Assembly: GCA_036559465.1 (NCBI GenBank)
Contig: DATBTC010000063.1
Location: 1 to 64,000 of the forward strand
Origin: JAHFPN01 sp036559465
GTDB lineage: Bacteria > Pseudomonadota > Alphaproteobacteria > Rhizobiales > Xanthobacteraceae
Direction of reading: 5' to 3'
Length of the DNA: 64,000 nt
Position numbers and translations under genes: made by a program. The notes beneath the pieces are model-generated. The model ran no database searches. It had not been told where the DNA came from and saw only the letters and a program-made list of their open reading frames with translations. Shown piece by piece: positions 54,874 to 61,886 of the stretch (the first letter of the stretch is position 1; every line of letters begins with the position of its first letter).

Positions 54874-56256
54874 ATGGCGATTGAATTCGACCGTCCCGTG
54901 ACCGAGCGGCCCTTCGGACTCCGGCTCGATACGCTCGTCCGCTTGCGTTGGCTGGCGGTTGTGGGCCAATTGATCGTGCTGGTCGCGGTCTATTGGGGCC
55001 TCGGCTTCGATCTACCGATCGTGCTTGCGCTGGGTATCGTTGCGCTCACTGCCGCGATCAATGTTGCACTCGGAATCCGCTTCGCGGCCAGCCGCCGCCT
55101 GGACGATCGAGAAGCGGCCATCTTGCTCGCTTACGATATCGCTCAGCTCGCGCTTCTGCTTTATTTGACCGGCGGGATTACAAATCCTTTCTGCGTTTTG
55201 TTCCTGGCGCCGGTTCTGATTTCGGCCGCCGCACTTTCACCGCGCACCACGCTAGCGCTCGGGGCACTGACGGTCGCGTCGATCACTGCGCTCGCTTTCT
55301 TCCATTATCCGCTGCCGTGGTATCCGGGCGCCGAGGCTAAAGTCCCGGTGATCTATCGGGCCGGCATATGGCTTTCGTTGCAGCTTTCGGTCGTCTTCAT
55401 CGGTCTCTATGCCTGGCGGATCGCCGAGGAAAGGAGCCAGCTCTCCGACGCGCTCGCCGCCACCGAGCTCGTGCTCGCGCGCGAGCAACATCTGTCGGCG
55501 CTGGATGGATTGGCCGCCGCGGCGGCACACGAACTCGGCACGCCGCTTTCGACCGTCGTGCTCGTCGTGCGCGAGCTCGAACGCGCCATGCCGAAGGACG
55601 GGCCGTACGCCGACGACATCAAGCTCCTGCGCGAGCAGACTGAACGCTGCCGCTCCATCCTGGCGACGCTTGCAACGCTCGGTTCGGGCGATGCGCCATT
55701 CGACCGCATGCCGCTTTCGCTCTTGTTGGAGGAAGTAGCCGCGCCCCACCGGCCGTTCGGCCTCGAGATCAAACTCGATCTTCCGAAAGAGCGCGCTGAC
55801 GAGCCGATAATCGCCCGCAATCCCGGCATCATCTATGGGCTCGGAAATTTTGTCGAGAACGCCGTCGATTTCGCGCGCGGGCAGGTGGTGGTCTCCGCCC
55901 ATTGGCATGCCGACACGATCGCGATCGAAATCTCCGACGACGGTCCCGGCTTCTCGCCTGCTGTGATCGACCGAATCGGAGAGCCCTACGTGACGATGCG
56001 CGGGTCGCGGCGCGACCGTGCGGCAGTCGACGGCCCTGGTGGACTCGGCCTTGGCTTCTTCATCGCCAAGACTCTTCTGGAGCGGACCGGTGCCAAGCTC
56101 GATGTCGCCAATCGTCCGGCTCCGGCCGTGGGCGCCATCGTGCGGGTGAGCTGGCCGCGCCGTGTACTGGAACAGGCCGTAGCCGTGCTGCCGGTTCGTC
56201 CCTCGCTCCAGGACGCCGAGGCAGCCGATCTCTCCCCGCGACCGGTTGCGACGTAA
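54874..56256 (+). CDS. regB: Redox-responsive sensor histidine kinase RegB/ActS/PrrB
   Basis: RegB senses the redox state of the ubiquinone pool and phosphorylates RegA. The 460-residue protein has about six N-terminal membrane helices (to about 185). The diagnostic quinone-interaction heptapeptide GGITNPF is at 100-106. The H-box is AAAAHELGTPLS (His219). A conserved redox-type cysteine lies at 259 in TERCRSILATL, and the ATPase has NFVENAVDFA, SDDGPGFS and GGLGLGFFIAKTLLE. No senC lies between regB and regA, unlike in Rhodobacter. Confidence 0.95.
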   Translation: MAIEFDRPVTERPFGLRLDTLVRLRWLAVVGQLIVLVAVYWGLGFDLPIVLALGIVALTAAINVALGIRFAASRRLDDREAAILLAYDIAQLALLLYLTGGITNPFCVLFLAPVLISAAALSPRTTLALGALTVASITALAFFHYPLPWYPGAEAKVPVIYRAGIWLSLQLSVVFIGLYAWRIAEERSQLSDALAATELVLAREQHLSALDGLAAAAAHELGTPLSTVVLVVRELERAMPKDGPYADDIKLLREQTERCRSILATLATLGSGDAPFDRMPLSLLLEEVAAPHRPFGLEIKLDLPKERADEPIIARNPGIIYGLGNFVENAVDFARGQVVVSAHWHADTIAIEISDDGPGFSPAVIDRIGEPYVTMRGSRRDRAAVDGPGGLGLGFFIAKTLLERTGAKLDVANRPAPAVGAIVRVSWPRRVLEQAVAVLPVRPSLQDAEAADLSPRPVAT

Positions 56257-56383
56257 ACAACCTGGGATCTAGGCTGTTTTCTCGGGCCGACACGACACGC
56301 GCGGACCGCTAACCAAGATTTGGTCGGAAAGTAGGTATTATCGTAGGAAGCGCCTAGATGTAGTTATGGTTTGAAACTAATTT

Positions 56384-56395
56384 GCGGAGCTCCGC
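56384..56395 (+). promoter_or_regulatory. Palindrome covering the regA ribosome-binding region
   Basis: GCGGAGCTCCGC is a perfect 12-base palindrome followed by five T residues and then the regA ATG at 56402. The only Shine-Dalgarno-like bases (GGAG, 56386-56389) lie inside it, so pairing could hide them. The effect is speculative. Confidence 0.4.
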
Positions 56396-56401
56396 TTTTT
56401 G

Positions 56402-56956
56402 ATGTCCCACGCGTCCACAATCGAAAAATCACCCGATCGCAGCCTGCTGATCGTCGATGACGACAAGCCGTTCCTGCAACGCTTCGCGCGCGCGATGGAA
56501 AGCCGCGGCTTCGACGTGAAGACGGCCGAGTCGGTGGCCGAGGGTCTGGCGCAGGTGGCCTCATCGCCGCCGGCCTTTGCGGTGGTCGACATGCGGCTCG
56601 GCGACGGCAGCGGGCTCGACGTGATCTCCGCCTTGAAGGAGCGCCGCCCCGACGCGCGCGGCATCGTGCTTACCGGCTACGGCAACATCGCGACTGCTGT
56701 GAATGCCGTCAAACTCGGCGCCGTCGATTATCTCGCCAAGCCCGCCGATGCCGACGACGTCTGCGCGGCGCTAACCGCCAAGCATGGGGATAAGGCGGTG
56801 CCGCCGGAGAACCCGATGTCGGCCGACCGCGTTCGCTGGGAACACATCCAGCGCGTCTACGAGCTGTGCGGCCGGAATGTATCAGAGACCGCGCGGCGGC
56901 TCTCCATGCATCGGCGCACGCTGCAGCGCATCCTCGCCAAGCGCGCGCCGCGCTGA
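56402..56956 (+). CDS. regA: Response regulator RegA/ActR/PrrA
   Basis: This is the DNA-binding partner of RegB, a global regulator of respiration, carbon and nitrogen fixation and, in rhizobia, acid tolerance (ActR). The 184-residue protein has a receiver domain (SLLIVDDDKPFLQRF, phospho-acceptor Asp63 in AVVDMRLGDGSG, LTGYGNIATAVNAVKLGAVDYLAKPAD). A short linker leads to a Fis-type helix-turn-helix (CGRNVSETARRLSMHRRTLQRILAKRAPR). The ATG at 56402 is preferred to the TTG just before it. Confidence 0.95.
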   Translation: MSHASTIEKSPDRSLLIVDDDKPFLQRFARAMESRGFDVKTAESVAEGLAQVASSPPAFAVVDMRLGDGSGLDVISALKERRPDARGIVLTGYGNIATAVNAVKLGAVDYLAKPADADDVCAALTAKHGDKAVPPENPMSADRVRWEHIQRVYELCGRNVSETARRLSMHRRTLQRILAKRAPR

Positions 56957-56963
56957 ACCGGGT

Positions 56964-57965
56964 TCAGGCCGCGGCCTTCTCCATATAGCGATAAGCGTCG
57001 GCCAAGAGAGCGCGGCCCAATGTGGTCGGGCGCGCATGCGCGGCAAAGGTCGCATGTCCTTCGAAGAACGCTTTGCGCGCGGCGCCACGGCATTCTTGCG
57101 CGACTGCTTGCTCCTCCGGATTGAGCAGGCTCGAGGCGAGCAGCCGATCGAGCGCGTAGTACATCCGTGCCGATACGAAAGTCGCGTGTGTGATGCCGTC
57201 CATCGGCCGTGGGTCGATGCGCAGCGGCGAGCGGTAACGCTCCTCGTTCGGATTATCGACCAGGGGTTCGCCGAGCGCGAGGCCGTAGAGATGCGAATGT
57301 GCGCCTTCATGGGCAATCGCTTCGGCCATAGCGACCGCGGTCTTATGCTTGTCTGCATTGAGGAAGAGCGAGCCCCAAGCATAGAACGACGTCGCGCCAT
57401 CGAGACTCATAGCCGCCTCGGAGCCATCGCATACCAGAACGATCTCTTTAACCAATGCGCGGATTTCGGCCGAGACCTCGGGCGCGCCACGGTCCAGCAA
57501 TTCGAACGCGCGCTCCAGCAGGCGTGAAGCTCGATCGAAAATCGCCGTTTCTGGACGCTCCAGCACCAGTTTTGAAGCCGGGTCGGCATTGACCGAGCGC
57601 GAATAGCGGTCCGTTTCACCGGCGGTGAAGGTCTCGTCCGCATACTTTCTCAGCCGGAAGGCTGGCGCGGCGACCGGCGCTCCAGCGAGAACTTCGAGCG
57701 AGTGCGTCAAAACCTCAAGATTACCGCTGCGCGCCGCCGCGAGGCAGTCGTAATAAAGCAGAAACACGTCGGGTCGCACCGCCGGTGAGGATTCAATCTC
57801 GGCAATGCGCGAGGTAAGCGCCGCCTCGTCCATGCTTACATGGCCGCGGCTTGCCCGAACGATTTCGCCTAGAGCTTCGGCGAGCCTATGCGCGATGTCC
57901 CGATAAATCCGAGCACCGCGGTCGCCATCGGGCCGAAAGCTGGTTTCCGTCGTCAACAAGGACAC
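56964..57965 (-). CDS. HExxH-motif protein, candidate 2-oxoglutarate-dependent peptide beta-hydroxylase
   Basis: The 333-residue protein starts at GTG 57965 with a weak ribosome site. The N-terminal 200 residues are mostly helical. The core is IAHEGAHSHLYGLALGEPL, with His219-Glu220-x-x-His223, then YRSPLRIDPRPMDGITHATFVSARMYYAL (about 244-271), containing His260 and the DPRPMxG stretch typical of the HEXXH-motif modification family (TIGR04267-like). Members of that family have been described as 2-oxoglutarate/iron peptide beta-hydroxylases acting on ribosomal peptides; here the assignment is by motif. It lies 54 bases downstream of the repeat-peptide gene on the same strand. Alternatives are an unrelated HExxH protease or an inactive homologue. 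Confidence 0.75.
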   Translation of the reverse strand: MSLLTTETSFRPDGDRGARIYRDIAHRLAEALGEIVRASRGHVSMDEAALTSRIAEIESSPAVRPDVFLLYYDCLAAARSGNLEVLTHSLEVLAGAPVAAPAFRLRKYADETFTAGETDRYSRSVNADPASKLVLERPETAIFDRASRLLERAFELLDRGAPEVSAEIRALVKEIVLVCDGSEAAMSLDGATSFYAWGSLFLNADKHKTAVAMAEAIAHEGAHSHLYGLALGEPLVDNPNEERYRSPLRIDPRPMDGITHATFVSARMYYALDRLLASSLLNPEEQAVAQECRGAARKAFFEGHATFAAHARPTTLGRALLADAYRYMEKAAA

Positions 57966-58019
57966 GAGATCACTCGAACTCTACAGATACCGCGGCAAGC
58001 GATCTCTCGTCCCGTACGC

Positions 58020-58388
58020 CTACTTAGGAGCGTCCTGCGAGGACCTCGGTGCGACTTTTTCGCCGATCGCGAAACCGTTCGTGCGGAGGCCGAGCAGTTT
58101 CGTCTCGTCGAGCTTAAGCGCCGCTTCGGGAGTCCCTTCCTCCTTGGTACCCACGGCATATCCGTTGGTGCGCAAGCCGAGCAGCTTCGTTTCGTCGAGC
58201 CTGAGTGCCGCTTCGCGGGGGCTGTCCTTGCCGCCCACGGCATATCCGTTGGTGCGCAAGCCCAGCAGCCTTGCTTCGTCGAGTTCGATCCTCAGCTGCT
58301 TTGGCGTCGTGGGGGTTTTAAGGCCGACCGCGTAGCCATTGGTGCGCAGGCCCAGCAATTTGCTCTCGTCGAGCTTGATAACTGACAT
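58020..58388 (-). CDS. Four-repeat peptide, candidate multi-core RiPP precursor
   Basis: The 122-residue protein starts at ATG 58388. After five residues it is built of four units with consensus LDExKLLGLRTNGYAVGxK, at residues 6-24, 36-54, 64-82 and 93-111, spaced 28-30 residues apart. Of 19 positions 14 are invariant, and LLGLRTNG is identical in all four. Linkers of 9-11 residues (TPTTPKQLRIE, DSPREAALR, EEGTPEAALK) vary. No cysteine or histidine is present and no separate N-terminal leader is visible. The gene precedes the HExxH gene and is divergent from the ATP-grasp gene. I recognise no described family; the repeats and partners suggest an enzyme substrate. It could instead be a structural repeat protein. 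Confidence 0.8.
   Translation of the reverse strand: MSVIKLDESKLLGLRTNGYAVGLKTPTTPKQLRIELDEARLLGLRTNGYAVGGKDSPREAALRLDETKLLGLRTNGYAVGTKEEGTPEAALKLDETKLLGLRTNGFAIGEKVAPRSSQDAPK
58056..58373 (-). repeat. Four tandem-spaced coding repeats of about 87 bases
   Basis: The conserved 57-base units are 58317-58373, 58227-58283, 58143-58199 and 58056-58112. Units two and three are nearly identical in DNA, while units one and four use different codons for the same residues (for example Thr-Asn-Gly as ACC-AAT-GGC, ACC-AAC-GGA and ACG-AAC-GGT). Protein identity is kept while DNA drifts. Confidence 0.9.
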
Positions 58389-58448
58389 TCACTCAGCCCC
58401 CGGCAGAAACCCTGGGACGGGCCGATTGCTGACCCTTCCCCCAAGGGC

Positions 58449-58477
58449 ATGCTAGCAACGGCGTTGGGCCGCTTCAA
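58449..58477 (-). promoter_or_regulatory. Candidate promoter of the repeat-peptide gene
   Basis: On the minus strand TTGAAG (58472-58477) and TAGCAT (58449-58454) are separated by 17 bases, an acceptable sigma-70-like arrangement. It ends about 61 bases upstream of the ATG at 58388. In GC-rich DNA such matches arise by chance, so this is tentative. Confidence 0.35.
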
Positions 58478-58530
58478 CCGGGTGGCTAGGTCGCGCTCGG
58501 CGCCCGGCTGCGGAAACGCATAGGTTTCGC

Positions 58531-59526
58531 ATGATCGTTTTTCTTGTGACGCCGCCCCACTATTACACTTTAAAGGCTGTGGAAAAGGCGCTGCCGCGCG
58601 TCGTTCGGGTCATCGATTACCACGAGTTCTTCGCGGCCGACCGCCTGCTGGGCGGCACTTATATCTTCTGCGATCTGGAGCGGCTTTCGGAGCACGAGCT
58701 GCGAATTGCGGCGGAGGCCTATCGACAATTGGCGGCGCAAGCCGGAGTCCGGGCGCTCAATGATCCCGCGCGCGCGCTCACTCGCTACGCACTTCTGCGC
58801 GCGCTGTTCGAAGCCGGGATCAACGATTTCGACGTCTATCGCGCGGACGCTTTACCCAAGCCGCGGCGCTTTCCCGTATTTGTTCGCTGGGAGCCAGGCC
58901 ACGACAAGCCGTCCGAACTCCTGCACGACCAGACAGCGCTGGACGCGGCCTTGGCGGAGCTCGTGGTCAAGGGTGAGCCGTTGCGGGGCATGCTCGTCAC
59001 CGAGTATGCGGCGGAGCCGGTGATTCCCGGCGTGTTCCGCAGGCATGCCACGTTCCGGATCGCGGACGAGTTTCAGCTATTCGCCCCTTCATCGGAACGC
59101 GATTGGCGCGTCAAATATGGCGAACGCGGACTCGTGAGCGAGGACATCTATCTCGACGATGAACGCGCCATGCAGGAGAACCGTTTCGGAGAAACTTTGC
59201 GGCGCACGTTCGAGATCGCCGGCGTGGAGTATGGGCGGGCCGATTTCGGTCTGGTCGGCGGCAAACTGCAAATCTACGAGATCAACACCAACCCCAGTGT
59301 TGGAGTTCCGGCACCGCACGACTCGCCCGCGCGAACTCGCGCGCTTGCCCGCTGCTGGTCCTGGTATTTGGAGAAAATCGCCGCGCTGGATACGGCCACC
59401 TGCGCCCGGAAAATCAAGATCGATTCGCCGCTGCTGTCGCTCTACCGAAGCGCATTGACAACGAAATATCGCACCCTATTCGGTTGGCGCTTGCCCAGAG
59501 GCGACCGGCTGATACGCCGGCCCTGA
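58531..59526 (+). CDS. ATP-grasp ligase-like protein, candidate RiPP modification enzyme
   Basis: The 331-residue protein starts at ATG 58531, 142 bases from the divergent repeat-peptide gene. A Rossmann-like pre-ATP-grasp part (1-75) is followed by NDPARALTRYALLRALFEAGI (77-97). FPVFVRW (114-120) has Arg where the usual nucleotide-binding Lys lies, and MLVTEYA (154-160) is the likely adenine-contact segment. The metal-binding YGRADFGLVGGKLQIYEINTNPSV (234-257) has Glu250 and Asn252/Asn254. These place it in the ATP-grasp superfamily, whose members join a carboxylate to an amine, hydroxyl or thiol through an acyl-phosphate. The substrate is unknown; the neighbour suggests the repeat peptide. 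Confidence 0.75.
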   Translation: MIVFLVTPPHYYTLKAVEKALPRVVRVIDYHEFFAADRLLGGTYIFCDLERLSEHELRIAAEAYRQLAAQAGVRALNDPARALTRYALLRALFEAGINDFDVYRADALPKPRRFPVFVRWEPGHDKPSELLHDQTALDAALAELVVKGEPLRGMLVTEYAAEPVIPGVFRRHATFRIADEFQLFAPSSERDWRVKYGERGLVSEDIYLDDERAMQENRFGETLRRTFEIAGVEYGRADFGLVGGKLQIYEINTNPSVGVPAPHDSPARTRALARCWSWYLEKIAALDTATCARKIKIDSPLLSLYRSALTTKYRTLFGWRLPRGDRLIRRP

Positions 59527-59715
59527 CGGCGGCACCTGCCACAATTCCGACCGGGTCGAACGGCCCTCCGTCCGGGCCGGCAGCAAGTCTGACCTTTCCC
59601 CGCCGAATCGCGCCACGAATTTAGCCGCAGCCGGCCGTGCTTCCTTCCCGCTCGGGCCCGGATCGCCGCTGAGCATCCGAGCGCCTGTTGCAACCTGATT
59701 CTGTGGGGAGATCCG

Positions 59716-60828
59716 ATGCTTGTTCACACTCTTCGCGCCGCGCTCGCGGCCGCGTTCTTCTGCTTTATCGCCGCGCCGGCGGCATTCGCCGGAAGGACCG
59801 TGGTCGAGGTCGCTTTCGTGCTCGACACCACCGGCTCCATGGGGCCGCTGATCGAAGGCGCCAAGCGCAAGATCTGGTCGATAGCGACCTCGATCGTCGA
59901 CGCCAATCCCGAGGCTGAGGTTCGCATGGCGCTCGTCGCCTATCGCGATATCGGCGACGAGTACGTGACCAGGAAGTTCGACCTCACCACCGACATCCAG
60001 GATCTCTACGGCGAGCTGCTCGCGTTCCGCGCCCGCGGCGGCGGCGACTGGCCCGAGAGCGTGAACGAGGCGCTCGATGTGGCGGTGACCAAGCTCTCCT
60101 GGTCGAAGGGCCGCGAAATCTGCCGGATCATCTTCTTGGTCGGCGACGCCCCGCCGCACATGAACTACGCGCAGGACCGCAAATACCCCGAAGTCGTCGC
60201 CGACGCGCACCGGCGCGGCATTATCGTCAACGCCGTGCAGGCCGGCGACGCGCGCGACACCGAGCGGGTGTGGCGCGAGATCGCCCAGCGCGCCAACGGC
60301 GAGTACTTGCGCATTCCGCAGCACGGCGCGGTCGTGGTGATCGAGACGCCCTATGACCGCAAGATCCACGGGTTGCAGATCGAGCTCAACAAGACCGTCA
60401 TTCCCTACGGCAAGCGCGCAGAACAGCGCGCGGTGCAGGACAAGCTGGAGCGCTCGGTGGCGGCACCCGCGCCCGCGGCTTCCGACATGGCGGGTTATCT
60501 GAGCAAGAAGGCGGGCGCGCGCGAGCTGGTAACCGGCGGTGGCGATCTGGTCGGCGACATGATCGCCGGCCGCACACGGCTCGATTCCGTGCCCGAGACC
60601 GACCTGCCCGAAACGTTGCGGCCGCTGGCGCCGGCCGAGCGCAAGGCGCTGATCGAGACCCAGACCGCAGCGCGCAAAGCGCTTGATGAACGCATGTCAG
60701 AACTCGTCAGGCAACGCGACGCCCATATCGCCGCTGAGCGCGCCAAGCAGCCGCAGGCGAAGGACTCCTTCGACCGCGTGGTCGAGGACACGCTGCGGAA
60801 GCAGGTCACGCGCCCGGCCACGAACTGA
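59716..60828 (+). CDS. Secreted von Willebrand factor A domain protein
   Basis: The 370-residue protein starts at ATG 59716 behind GGGGAGA. It has a signal peptide (residues 1-25, ending AAFAG). The VWA domain has a MIDAS-like LDTTGSMGPLIEG (near 36) and RIIFLVGDAPPHMNY. A charged, partly coiled C-terminal region (about 220-370) includes RQRDAHIAAERAKQ. VWA domains bind proteins through a metal ion; partner unknown. It follows the ATP-grasp gene on the same strand after 189 bases and need not belong to that locus. Confidence 0.85.
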   Translation: MLVHTLRAALAAAFFCFIAAPAAFAGRTVVEVAFVLDTTGSMGPLIEGAKRKIWSIATSIVDANPEAEVRMALVAYRDIGDEYVTRKFDLTTDIQDLYGELLAFRARGGGDWPESVNEALDVAVTKLSWSKGREICRIIFLVGDAPPHMNYAQDRKYPEVVADAHRRGIIVNAVQAGDARDTERVWREIAQRANGEYLRIPQHGAVVVIETPYDRKIHGLQIELNKTVIPYGKRAEQRAVQDKLERSVAAPAPAASDMAGYLSKKAGARELVTGGGDLVGDMIAGRTRLDSVPETDLPETLRPLAPAERKALIETQTAARKALDERMSELVRQRDAHIAAERAKQPQAKDSFDRVVEDTLRKQVTRPATN

Positions 60829-60834
60829 GAATTG

Positions 60835-60863
60835 GACCCTCTCCCCAAAGCGGGGAGAGGGTC
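60835..60863. terminator. Perfect hairpin after the VWA gene
   Basis: GACCCTCTCCCC/GGGGAGAGGGTC forms a 12-bp perfect stem with a 5-base loop, six bases beyond the VWA stop. No long T-run follows. The same sequence type recurs at 63077, so it may be a dispersed palindromic element that doubles as a terminator. Confidence 0.65.
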
Positions 60864-60919
60864 TCTTGCTCCCGGTACGCCGATCGCGGACATTCCCGCC
60901 AAGAACGGGGGCAGGGATA

Positions 60920-61750
60920 ATGGCGATCGATTACGAAGTCGAATACAACAACCGCGCGCGGGTGCCGGAGCATCCAGCGATCCTGGCGCGCTGGCAGCGC
61001 GATGCGGCCGCTTTTCGTGCCTCACACAAGAACAGCGAACTCGGCCTTGCTTACGGCAAGAGCGAGCGCCAGAGGATCGATCTGTTCTGGCCGGACGCCG
61101 TGCGCAACACACGGATCGCGCTCTTCATACATGGTGGCTACTGGCGCGCGCTTGAGCGCGAAAGCTTCAGCCATCTGGCCGCCGGCGCCAACGCCCGCGG
61201 ACTCGCCTTCGCGCTTGCAGGCTATGATCTATGCCCCACGGTCATGATCAGCGAGATCATCGAGCAAGTGCGCGCCGCGGCGGCTTTTCTTGGCCGCCGC
61301 CATGGCGGCCCGATCGTCGCCTGCGGACATTCCGCTGGCGGGCATCTAGCTGGTTGCTTGGTCGGCACCGATTGGAAGAAGCGCGGCGCCGATCTGCCTG
61401 CTGACCTCACGCCTGCCGGCCTTTCGATCTCGGGTCTGTTTGACCTCACGCCGCTTTTGCAGACCAGCATGAACGCTGACCTCAAGCTCGATGTCGCCGA
61501 GATACAACGCACCTCGCCGATTTTCTGGCCCGTGCCGCCTGCCGCCCACGCCTTCGATGCCTGGGTCGGGGCCGACGAGAGTCCGGAGTTCCTGCGCCAG
61601 AGCCGGATCATCGCCGATGCGTGGCAGCAGAAGGGCATAGCGACCCGCTATGAAGCGGTCACCGGCGCCAATCATTTCACCGTGCTCGATCCATTGGCCA
61701 AGCCCGATAGCCCGCTCACGGCGCGGCTGGTCGAGCTGGCCCGGATCTGA
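60920..61750 (+). CDS. Alpha/beta hydrolase, kynurenine formamidase-like
   Basis: This 276-residue hydrolase starts at ATG 60920. It has the oxyanion motif FIHGGYWRAL (near 70, the HGGxW of kynurenine formamidase-type esterases) and nucleophile Ser in CGHSAGGHLAG (near 137). A likely Asp is in WVGADESPEF and His in TGANHFTVL. The family hydrolyses formamides or small esters. No other tryptophan-degradation gene is present, so the substrate is open. Confidence 0.87.
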   Translation: MAIDYEVEYNNRARVPEHPAILARWQRDAAAFRASHKNSELGLAYGKSERQRIDLFWPDAVRNTRIALFIHGGYWRALERESFSHLAAGANARGLAFALAGYDLCPTVMISEIIEQVRAAAAFLGRRHGGPIVACGHSAGGHLAGCLVGTDWKKRGADLPADLTPAGLSISGLFDLTPLLQTSMNADLKLDVAEIQRTSPIFWPVPPAAHAFDAWVGADESPEFLRQSRIIADAWQQKGIATRYEAVTGANHFTVLDPLAKPDSPLTARLVELARI

Positions 61751-61886
61751 AATCCATTTCTTAGCAAGGCATTAGCCTCAGGACTCGGGCGGCGAAATGC
61801 TTTATCTATGGCCCGGGTCCGCGCGCGGCCGGTCCGTACGCGGCACGATAAGCGGGCGAAGTCCCGCCAGGGAGAGAGGGGTACTC

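Noticed and set aside
58056..58373. Regular direct repeats that might suggest a CRISPR array
   Set aside because: Units are in frame within a 122-codon gene, differ by synonymous changes, have spacers of only 27-33 bases that encode linkers, and no cas genes are present.
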